From: Rosa chinensis
Lineage: Eukaryota > Streptophyta > Magnoliopsida > Rosales > Rosaceae
DNA length: 64,000 nt
Assembly: GCF_002994745.2 (NCBI RefSeq)
Contig: NC_037092.1
Span: forward strand, 25,135,001-25,199,000
Direction of reading: 5' to 3'
The notes beneath the pieces are model-generated. The model was not told the origin of the DNA and searched no databases. It saw nothing but the letters and a program-made list of their open reading frames with translations. Below, piece by piece: positions 55,808 to 64,000 of the stretch. Every line of letters starts with the position of its first letter. The stretch's first letter is position 1. The position numbers were made by a program, and so were the translations under genes.

Positions 55808-57267
55808 TTAATCAAAATCGCCAGTCTCTTGGCCCTTAAAGTCTTCCACCCTAAGAGCGAGATCATCCTCTTGATCTTCTAGCTCCATGTAATTTGCTTC
55901 GCTTGCTTCACGGTAATGCTCGTAAGCATTTGCATCATTTTGGGATGCTTTACATGCTTTAGCTCAATGTCCGGACGCTCCACACCGAAGACAAGCATCT
56001 TTGTGGTTATACTCTTTTGATCGAAGCGCTTTAGGGGCGCGTTGGGGACGGCTTCTTTCCTTGGTGCTTCTCTCTCTCTTTGTTGGTATATATACAGACT
56101 AGGCACAAATATCAGAAGCACAAGGCTCACTAGCTACTTAAAATGATGCCGATAACGCCCATACATGATACCAATACCATACACTAGTGGTATCGGGTAG
56201 GCCACACCTCGTCCCACATTGGAAACAAAGGGGTGACAAACCCATCCCTACACTATAAATACATGTCTCTCCACTCATTCAAGGTAAGTCACCACTCTCC
56301 ATTTACTCCTACCTAGTGTACATTCTTACATGTATCTGACTTAGGCATTGGAGGGTCGAAGGCTGGCTAGCCCGGTCTTCCCTCTGACCTCCGTTCATGG
56401 TTGGCAGGTACAGATATTGGAGGTGGAAGCTCTCACGATAATTTCTTATCCATAAACACTCTTCACACGTTGACCTCCACGATTCTGTGTATGCCTATCT
56501 TGGTGGTTTTATTCCTTTTTGGGCAAGAATTTGGACCAGAATGTCCAGAATCATCCCTACTCTTAGGGTTTCGCTCCTTGCATCCTCCCTTGGAGGCGCA
56601 ACTATAATTAGACTCTGGAATAGACTTGGTTCCCACGGGTCTAGAGTTTAGTTCTTCACAAGGATATTGTCGTGCTTCTCAGCTAGTTCATGGCGCCAAT
56701 AAGCTCATGAAACCTTGTGATGCGTCCTGCATTTACATCAATCTGATAATTCTTTGCAATCATCAGTGCAGAGACGGGGAAAGTAGAGAGAGTCTTCTCG
56801 ATCAACATCGTATCAGTGATGGTCTTGCCACATAACTCCATCCAAGACTTGATACGAAGGGCTTCCGAATTGTAGTCAAGTACGAACTTGAAGTCATAGA
56901 AACGGAGGCTATGCCATCTCACTACTAAATCTGGAAGCAGGGAGTCACGTACGTTGCCAAAATGCTGCTTGAGTTCTACCCATAGCTTTCTAGGGTTCTC
57001 CTTATTGAGGTACTCATTCTGGAGTGCGTCGTTCATGTGCCCTATCATGAGAATTATGGCTTCAGCTTCGTTTGCCTCTCTAGTAGCTCTATTCACTTCA
57101 AAAGCGGCAGCTTGTTGAGGAGTAAGCACGTTCTGAGTTGGCACTTGGATCATATCCAGGATCCCATTAGCTTTAAGATGCTAGCGTACATCCCGGACCC
57201 ACTTGTGGTATACTGCGCCTATTGTCTCTAGTGGAACAAAGTTCAACTTGTTCAGGTTACCCATCAT
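55808..57267 (-). pseudogene. Copia-3 gag, broken and interrupted by a solo LTR
   Basis: It starts at minus-strand ATG 57267/57264 (MGNLNKLNFVPLETIGAVYH). An early TAG truncates it at about 57181; the capsid part is then open 57153-56683 (WVELKQHFGNVRDSLLPDL). A solo LTR sits at 56081-56458. Beyond it lies the zinc knuckle in the form CLRCGASGH, then a TGA in place of the next codon, then AKAC. Gag ends in an acidic tail with stop near 55808. Its Gag differs clearly from that of Copia-1 although pol is related. Confidence 0.8.
56081..56458 (+). mobile_element. Solo LTR, TSD ctctt, inside Copia-3 gag
   Basis: A 378-bp segment starts tgttggtatatatac and ends cttatccataaaca, with ctctt at 56076-56080 and 56459-56463. 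It has an LTR-like promoter (ctataaatacatgtctctcc, about 56260) and no coding. A 5-bp TSD with TG...CA ends and no internal region is diagnostic for a solo LTR from unequal recombination. It comes from another family than Copia-1 to -3. Confidence 0.88.
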
Positions 57268-58394
57268 GAAAAACAACAAAAGATTAGGGTTATTTTTGGA
57301 GTGAAAATGCTACCACAAAAATAATAAAAATTTCTAAGCATAGTCTCTTCCAAGAAATTATGGATTTCGGAGCGTAGTCGCTTTTAAGAAATCCGATTCC
57401 AAGATGAATTGGATCAGATTGAAACAATGATGTGTTTGTGGTCGATCATAATATCTCAACAAACTCTAAGTTTGGAGGACTCTTACAAGCTCCAAGCTTG
57501 GAGTGAGCACGAAGCCCCATAGTTCGGCTTTTGATCTCCCCTATAAAGAAGAAAGTGGGGTAGAAGAAGGGAGGTTGCAAGTCCCTGAGAAAAAGAAGAG
57601 AAAAACAATTAAAAAAATTCAAAAATGGGAACTAAAAGAACCTTTAAAACATACCTCAAAAAGTGTAAAAAATTCACCAAAAATTTGGTCATCGGAGGTG
57701 ATTGGAAATCGTCACTCGAATTTGGTCACCGGAGGTGGCCGGAATGGCTTGGCTGGTGGGCTGACCTTCTCCTCTCTTTTTTTTTTTTTTTTTTTTTCTT
57801 TTGGTTCAACGCAGGCCTGCGCTTTTTTTTCTTCTTTGCTTCGGCCTAAGCCTGCTCCTCCTTTCTTTTATTTTATTTAATTTTTTTTTCTGATGCGGGC
57901 TGTATCCTCCTCTTCTAGGCCCGCTGCCTTTTTTTTCCTTTCATTCTTTTCCCTGGGTCGCGCTTCTCTTTTCCTTCTAGGCTGCGTTGCCTGTTGGGCT
58001 GCGTCGCCTGTTAGGCTGCGTTGTTGGTTGGGCTCATCTAGGTCTGGGATGGGCAGTGGTGCAGATGCAGTTTCTGGGATCCAGATGGCGGTTCAAGGTG
58101 CAACTGTTTTGGTGGGCGACTCGGGTGTTTTTAGGCCGGTTCCAAGATTCTGTAGTAACAATACCGCTGGTGACGAAATATGACGGTAGGAGGTCGACTG
58201 GAAGGGTACGAACAGGGCAGGGGAGCTTTTGCTTCTTTTAGGGGCCAGTTTGGTATTTTTCTGGCCGCTTCTGGGGGTGGCGTCACCGGTTCTGGACTCC
58301 TGGGATTGAGGGCTTCAATATATGTGGCGGTGGTTGCTAGGGTTTGAAGGCTATGATTTTATGGTTTCAGGGTTAGGGCTTCATGCTGATAACG
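57268..58394 (-). other. Copia-3 untranslated leader
   Basis: About 1.1 kb between the 5' LTR remnant and gag, with a long T run at 57777-57798 and GC-rich blocks (57800-58330). Plus-strand ORFs here (57503-58241) are chance products of the pyrimidine/GC-rich composition. Just inside the LTR the minus strand reads cgttatcagcatga, the probable primer-site region; the tRNA was not assigned. Confidence 0.6.
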
Positions 58395-58451
58395 TGTATT
58401 AGGGAATCGATATTTGGGAGAGAAATTGTTGTGCTTTCATTTACTTGAACT
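58395..58451 (-). repeat. Copia-3 5' LTR remnant
   Basis: 57 bp sharing both LTR ends with 50503-50735 but lacking about 176 bp between gctttcat and ttacttgaac. The TSD aaaat follows. Confidence 0.8.
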
Positions 58452-58456
58452 AAAAT

Positions 58457-59657
58457 ATAATTATTCTTTTTTTAATCTACACCCGATCTACATCCTCAAA
58501 CATTCTCTCTTGAGTACCAATAGGGTTCCTAGAGAGGCCTCGAGAGCCTTACTTTTTGACGCTGTAAATTGTGGTTGCCCAAGAGGCTTCCAGATCTAAA
58601 TTATAGTGTTTTCGTAAAAAAAATAAAATTTATTGAGTAGATTGACTAATTAATACAAATGTCGTTCATTTTTTGGTTCCTATTGTACCCTTCAGTAACT
58701 TGTAGGAAGTCATATAGAAAGAAATTAGGGCTCTTGACCATTTACCAAATTTGGGCCCAACAAATACCCACTCACTCCACTAAAAGATTTGTGTGCCCAC
58801 ATACCCAATTTAAATATAATAAAACAAGTTTGCTCTTTAAATAATTAAAAAGTCATTTGAGACTTCGCCAGACTCCAGTCACTGGTAGCAAGAATCCAGT
58901 CACTAGCCGCAGGACTTTGATCATAGGTTGCCGGAATCCGGTCACCGGCTTGGGAATCCGGTCACAATTGCCGGAGACTTTTGTTATCCCCCAATAAATA
59001 TTTATTGGAGGGCAATAAAATGTTTATTGGGTATTATTGAGGGGCAATAAAAAGTATATTGGGGGGGCAATAAAACAGGACACCAGACTCCAATCATAGG
59101 TCCGGAGGTTGTCGAAAATTTGCAAGGAGGTCGTTGGAGACTTTTATTACCCCCCCCAATAAATTTTTATTGGGGGACAATAAAAAGTTCATTAGGTATT
59201 ACTGGGGTAAAATAAAACCAAACGAGGAATTCCGGTCACCGGTCTCCAAATTCTGAATTTCGTTGACCAGAGTCCTGCAGCCAGCGACTGGAGTCCCGCG
59301 GAGTCTCTCTCTCTAAGTGACAAAGGGAGAGAGGTCCAAATTATCCTTAAAAAAAAACAAAAAATAATGAAAAATAACTTAATTGGGTATTAAGGCAAAA
59401 ATATGTAATTTGTTGGGTAAGTGGGCAATCTTATACAATGTTTGAGTAAATGGGGTTAGTGTAGCTCAAATTTGAGTAAATGAACATTTTCTCAAGAAAT
59501 TAATCTATATGCTTAAATTTAACATTTGAAAGTACGTGATTTATGGATTAATTCGTGCTTTGATTTTCAATTTCATCGAAAATTTTTGATGTATAGAACT
59601 ATGATTTCAACTTATCAGCTATAGTTAAGTTTTTGTGGACCATAAAAAAAAAAAAAA
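58457..59657. other. Non-coding repeat-rich stretch, possible degenerate inverted-repeat element
   Basis: Around 58735-58850 and 59395-59490 weakly inverted sequences (catttaccaaatttggg versus tcaaatttgagtaaatg) suggest a degenerate element with long ends. The interior has ccggtcacc/ccagtcac repeats and the palindromic units listed separately. No ORF is credible. Confidence 0.4.
58973..59215 (+). repeat. Two direct copies of a palindromic aataaa/ttatt unit
   Basis: Unit 1 (58973-59051) and unit 2 (59136-59213) share ggagactttt.ttaccccc, an inverted ccaataaat.tttattgg and a ggtatta.tg.gg tail. Unit 1 contains a perfect 18-bp palindrome ccaataaatatttattgg at 58991-59008. Confidence 0.85.
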
Positions 59658-61223
59658 GATTAATTTCAGTTTACCCCCTTGAAGTTTGGGGGTGTCATCA
59701 TTTTACCCCCTCTACTTTCAATTTTGAATTTTTACCCCCTAAACTTTCCAATTTCAATCAGCCGTGTTCAATTTCTACTATTCCGTCCAAATTGGACGTT
59801 AAGTTTGACTTTTGAGGGCTAAAATTGTCATTTCAACATAAAAAAAAAAAATTATATATTTTTTCTTTCTGTTTTTTAGTTTTTTTTTCTATTTCTTCGT
59901 TTTTTTTTTTTTTTTTTTGTCTTCAACCTATACACCACAAGTTATAATAGGTTTATAAAAACAAAAAAAACACTCTAGGTGGTTAAAAGCTGCTCGCTGG
60001 TCTACGATATTTGTGATATATCTCAGATAAAGTGAAGAATTTTAGGATATATCCCCAACAGGGTCGGTTCTGAAGTTGTGGAGGCCTGGAGCAAAAATCT
60101 AAATGAGGCCTTACTAATTCCAACATAAAAAAATATATTATAAAAACTTGGTCAAATTAATATAACAAGGCAAATAAAAATAATATACAAGAATGAAAAA
60201 CATAATAGATAGGAAAATTAGCCGAAAAAGAAATGAAAAGACATGAGAATGTAAAAAGGAAAAGCTAAAAAATGAAAAAAGACATAAATAAAAGAGAGAT
60301 TACTACAGATCGAACACAGGTCATGGGTGGGAAATGGACAGTGACTTGGCCAACTGGACTACTTCGCGTTTCATTAAATTGTTTGACATTTTTTGTTAAT
60401 ATATGTTATATACACATATTCTGATATCTGAGGCCTCCCGAGATTGGAGGCCTAGTGCGGCCGCACCACTTGCACTGCCCCAGGGCCGCCCCTGATCCCC
60501 AATAAAGTGAAGAAATATTTGTAAAAAATAATTTTACACTTTATCTGTAAATAAATATATGTATATCTCCAATAAAGTGAAGAAAAATCTATGTAAAATC
60601 ATTTTTGGTCTACGATATTTGTGATATATCTCTAATAAATTGAAGAATTTTATGATATATCCCCAATAAAGTGAAGAAATATCTGTAAAAAATGATTTTA
60701 CACTTTATATGTAAATATCTATATATCCCCAATAAAGTGAAGAAATATTTGTGTAAAATCATTTTTTACAGATAAAGTGTAAAATTATTTTTTTACAGAT
60801 ATTTCTTCACTTTATTGGGGATATATCCTAAATTCTTCACTTTATCAGAGATATCTCACAAATATCGTAAACCAGCGAGCGGCTTTCAACTACCTAGAGT
60901 ATTTTTTTTGTTTTTATAAACCTATTATTACTTGTGGTGTATAGGTTGAAGACAAAATAATATAAAATAAATAAATAAAACGAAGAAACAGAAGAAAAAA
61001 AAAAAAAAAAAAAAACTAAATTTTTTTTAAAAAAAATTTTATGTTGAAATGACCATTTTATCCCTCAAAAGTCAAACTTAACGTCCAATTTGGATGGAAT
61101 AGTAGAAATTGGACACGGCTGATTGAAATTGGAAAGTTTAGGGGGTAAAAATTCAAAATTGAAAGTATAGGGGGTGAAATGATGACACCCCTAAACCTCA
61201 GGGGGGTAAACTGAAATTAATCC
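59658..61223. mobile_element. Long-inverted-repeat element (MULE-like) with nested MITE
   Basis: gattaatttcagtttacccc at the left is matched by the inverted sequence ending 61222. Arms of roughly 380 bp share blocks such as gtcaaacttaacgtccaatt (inverted on the left), a ataggttgaagaca block and a aagtgaagaa block. Both flanks are poly-A, so a 9-bp TSD of only A cannot be verified. The centre is itself palindromic (gataaagtgtaaaat/attttacactttat). No ORF. Confidence 0.75.
60059..60494. mobile_element. hAT-type MITE, 8-bp TSD atccccaa
   Basis: atccccaa lies exactly at 60051-60058 and 60495-60502. Ends are cagggtcggttctg and (inverted) caggggcggccctg. 436 bp without ORF. It sits inside the left half of the long-inverted-repeat element. 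Confidence 0.92.
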
Positions 61224-61505
61224 AAAAAAAAAAAAAGTTTAAATTGTTGTTGTGCATCACCTATGCATTCGTGGCCATATTGTCTTTCCAACTTTTGGGT
61301 TTTAAAATTAGGGTATCTACTAATTAGGTATGTTATTCATGAAATTTAGTTTTTCCATTCTTTTCTTTGTCATCATAATTCAGGGGACATTCTTAGGGTA
61401 AAGTATTTTGATTAAGGATTGAACATTTCCTTTTGTATATTGTTATATTAATTTAATGATTGTTTATTCTTAACTGTTACTTTTTTAATGTACCTAATAG
61501 ATAAT
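61224..61505. other. Non-coding AT-rich spacer
   Basis: Poly-A flank of the element to the left, then AT-rich DNA without recognisable features. Confidence 0.55.
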
Positions 61506-61509
61506 GTAT

Positions 61510-62580
61510 TGTCACGGCCCAAACCTGATGTAGGTGAGATTAGGTACCTCACACCAAATTCAAGATGTGAACATAAAAATAATAGTAAACACAACACCAG
61601 ATATTTTTTTCTGAAAATTGTCGAAAATGTAACATTTGATATAACAAAACTTTGATAAAGAGAAATTACATCTTATTCTCTAATCTAACTCACTCTTGTC
61701 TTCTGAAATCATTTTCAAGTCTCGTAAAACACAAGCAACGTCTTGCTTAGTCCTCTTGATAAATGTGTCGTACCTCATAACGCATATGAACAAGAATTTA
61801 TAGGGGTGAGCTTTCGCTCAGTAGGACCAAACCTCTCTAAGTCATAGTTATCTATGTAACACAATCAAGTTCTCAACCAACACTTTATACATAATGAAAT
61901 AGATGCATGTATGACAAATGAACTCCACTTAATTACCCATTAATCCATATATCAAAACAAGAGAATCTACACGTCCCATACCGTGTATTTTACCAACCGG
62001 GGGTGACCCTAGATGTTTCGAATATATGATCTAACACCCATAACAATTCAATCCACGTACCCCTTTTTGTTAGTTATCTTGTTTACTTATGATCTTCATA
62101 CCCGAAACCTGATAAGATTGTTTTATCAACACACTTCATTGAAAGAGCATGCTTTCTCTCAATATGCACTTACAGACCGACTATAATCTCAAAACCTGTT
62201 CTGAGCTGACCATAGATCCTGAATGCCTCATAACGTAAACTCAACTACACAAAAGAATCATTGTTTTTTATCCCATTTGGATATCAATATCACCCTCATA
62301 TTCTTCCATACTCATTTCCGATCCACATGCACAATTCCCCACAATGCATATGTATGATGAATATCATCGTAATCATAATACTTGTAAAATAATCATTTAT
62401 AGAAAATGATAACATTCCACATGTAATTTATCGACAACACATGTTGTTATAGAAAGCGATAACATTTAAGATTTAAGTCAAACAATTCACCGATTTCAAT
62501 TATTAATCTAATTAACATTTTATAGAAAAGGTTCCCCGCGACCCTACCTGAAATTTTAATCTTTAATTGCAACGTTGCTC
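61510..62580 (+). repeat. LTR-like or repeat fragment beginning tgtcacggccc
   Basis: tgtcacggcccaaacc followed by a gggtgagctttcgctcagta block (about 61803) recalls a class of plant repeats with tgtcacg ends. No partner copy and no TSD were found, and the right border is a guess. No ORF. Confidence 0.3.
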
Positions 62581-63167
62581 AAAGTTAATAACACTGCGAC
62601 TCAAATTCTGAAATCTTTATCCTTCTGTTTATGAGATTGCTATCACACATTTAATCCTAGTATCAAATCTTTATTTACTAATGGTTGGTGAATCATTTCA
62701 AATGAATACAAGGAATTATTCTGAATAGAAATTGATCAAATCCTCAAATTTACTAAGGACACCCAAATCCTTAATCCCGATTCTTCCATACTTTCCCAAA
62801 AAAATATCACAATCAATCTCCACCTTTTCTTACAATGATCCAATACGTCTTGAATCCAACTTTATGTTCGGTTCTGTCAACGTATCCCAATTGTGCTCCA
62901 AACACCAATCCAAACTCCAAATTAAAATTCAATCAATCATAACTTTATTCGGTCCCAATCTCCAAAATCACTCTAGACACCCATATCTCTTTTGTGATCC
63001 AATTCCTCCATAAGTGCATGCCAACTTCCGGCTCCATGTTTACTCATAATCAAATAACCAATTCACGTTCAAAGTTATGTATTTATCAGAAATTGAGTAA
63101 GAAGCCAAATTGCCACAATAAATACTAAGTTGATAATAAACCCACAGTGCACCAAAGTTGATATCCC
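62581..63167. other. Non-coding, nothing recognisable
   Basis: AC/AT-rich DNA; the ORF at 62732-63013 looks random (low-complexity Ser/Pro/Ile content). Confidence 0.5.
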
Positions 63168-64000
63168 TTTTTTTTTTTTTTTGAAATAAGGGCTGTGCGG
63201 TTGTCCTCAGGCCTTTACTAATGAAACAGATGAATACATAGGGGGGGGGGACATAATGCCTAAACCCCTCATTACAATACATATCAAGAGAAACTCCGGA
63301 ATAATACCAGCAGCCTCTACAACTACAACGTATTGAAACATGCACCTGATAGAAAAGAGTGTCATACCGACTACTCCATTTGCTTTACAATGACGGTGGC
63401 ATATTGGAAAGTTAAAGCAGTGTCATAATACCAATAAATTAGTAGCTTTCCCAATATGCTGCGGATCTAAAACAAAACCGACGACAAGTCGTTTCATCTC
63501 GCCACCAGGAGGTTGCAACCAATGCATGATCTGCTGCCTCGCTATGGCAGACAAGTCATACTGAGTAAGCAAACTTGGACAATGCCCACATGTCCCTACC
63601 AAGAGGTGGTAGGGATTTATTGTACAGAAAATACACTTAAACTTTAAATCAACTACTAATACTAATATTAGATCACAAGCCCACCAGGAAAAGCCCATCA
63701 ACAGAGCAAAGGCCCACGACCCAACTACCCTTCCATCCTCCCCCTCATGCTACCGAACGCATACCACCACCACCGTCGACCAACTGTGCCGGCGATCCAT
63801 TTCCTGCACCAGTAACCGAATCACGCCTAAGTGGAATACCCGCCGCCAAACCACAACGACGTCGCCCTATTTCCGGTAAAACGCCCAGCAACAATGGCCG
63901 GATCTTAGTATTTCTTAGATTCAAGTCGGATTCGGAGCGCAATGCGAGTCTCCCTTGCCCTCCACGAGGCTTCCACGATGGTGACCAAAGGCAGATTGAA
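63168..64000 (-). mobile_element. 3' part of a minus-strand non-LTR retroposon, runs off the window
   Basis: A T run at 63168-63182 (polyA tail on the minus strand) is followed by gaaataagggctgtgcggtt; in sense orientation the transcript ends in an attagtaaaggcctgagg series before the tail, the usual shape of plant LINE 3' ends. GC content rises to the right (63720 on). Minus-strand ORFs of 65-101 codons match nothing known. The 5' end and TSD partner are outside. Confidence 0.5.

Larger units (their letters stand above)
50503..58451 (-). mobile_element. Copia-3, decayed Ty1/copia element related to Copia-1, TSD aaaat
   Basis: A 233-bp left LTR (50503-50735) and a 57-bp right LTR remnant (58395-58451) share tgttttaggga/tgtattaggga ends and ttacttgaa ends; the right copy lost about 176 bp internally. 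aaaat is present at 50498-50502 and 58452-58456. Gag and pol fragments lie in order on the minus strand, with many stops. The region between pol and the 3' LTR resembles Copia-1 (both contain the gtcccac...ggcaa.gtttt.a.gaggcaac series), showing common family. Confidence 0.88.

Noticed and set aside
57503..58241. Plus-strand ORFs with Phe/Ser-rich and Gly/Arg-rich peptides
   Set aside because: They lie in the antisense of the Copia-3 leader in T-run and GC-rich sequence and have no domain.

Overview
This is plant nuclear DNA, most likely from a eudicot. The evidence is Ty1/copia retrotransposons with plant-type LTRs, an L1-type LINE with a plant-style RNase H tail, a BED-finger hAT transposase with spliced introns, Mutator-type elements with 9-bp target duplications, and two endogenous copies of plant pararetroviruses (family Caulimoviridae). 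A rosid such as a Rosaceae species is possible, but the sequence alone does not prove it. I see no convincing host protein-coding gene; nearly everything identifiable is a transposable element or an integrated virus, often nested. 

Layout. 1-6410: endogenous pararetrovirus EPRV-1 (+), cut by the left window edge, with a coat/movement protein ORF, a protease-RT-RNase H ORF with one frameshift, a viroplasmin/transactivator ORF, and a TATA/polyA region. 6412-6521: compound CT/TA/GA microsatellite. 6603-12864: Copia-1 (+), TSD ctaaa. 13517-14792: Mutator-like element MULE-1 with about 150-bp terminal inverted repeats and GC-rich filler. 15096-16237: retroposon-like insert with a 13-bp TSD. 16586-23699: Copia-2 (-), TSD ttaag, nearly intact, carrying an unusual 12-bp minisatellite in three places. 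23780-30837: mostly non-coding, with a duplicated segment, a perfect 36-bp hairpin and a probable retroposon. 30847-38731: a large non-autonomous Mutator-like element, MULE-2 (TSD tataatata), holding a LINE (31369-35717), a tandem array of about 130-bp units (36090-37010) and a small Mutator-like MITE (37788-38603, TSD atagtcttt). 39209-42887: a complete hAT transposon with an apparently intact three-exon transposase, inserted in the leader region of EPRV-2. 42888 to about 49860: EPRV-2 (+), a second and different pararetrovirus lineage (movement protein before coat protein), with a tRNA-Met primer site and many stops. 50503-58451: Copia-3 (-), TSD aaaat, a decayed relative of Copia-1, carrying a hAT-type MITE and a solo LTR. 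58457-64000: repeats, a long-inverted-repeat element with a nested hAT MITE, an LTR-like stretch, and the 3' end of a minus-strand retroposon. 

The elements act separately, but their nesting gives a relative chronology. MULE-2 is older than the LINE and the MITE inside it; EPRV-2 is older than the hAT; Copia-3 is older than its MITE and solo LTR; Copia-2 looks recent because its LTRs differ at only about six positions by eye. The most unusual observations are the Copia-2 minisatellite shared between its coding region and its untranslated leader, the intron-like gap between gag and protease shared by Copia-1 and Copia-3, the spacer-expanded integrase zinc domain of that family, the two unlike pararetroviruses, and the intact hAT. 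No CRISPR, rRNA or tRNA gene was seen.
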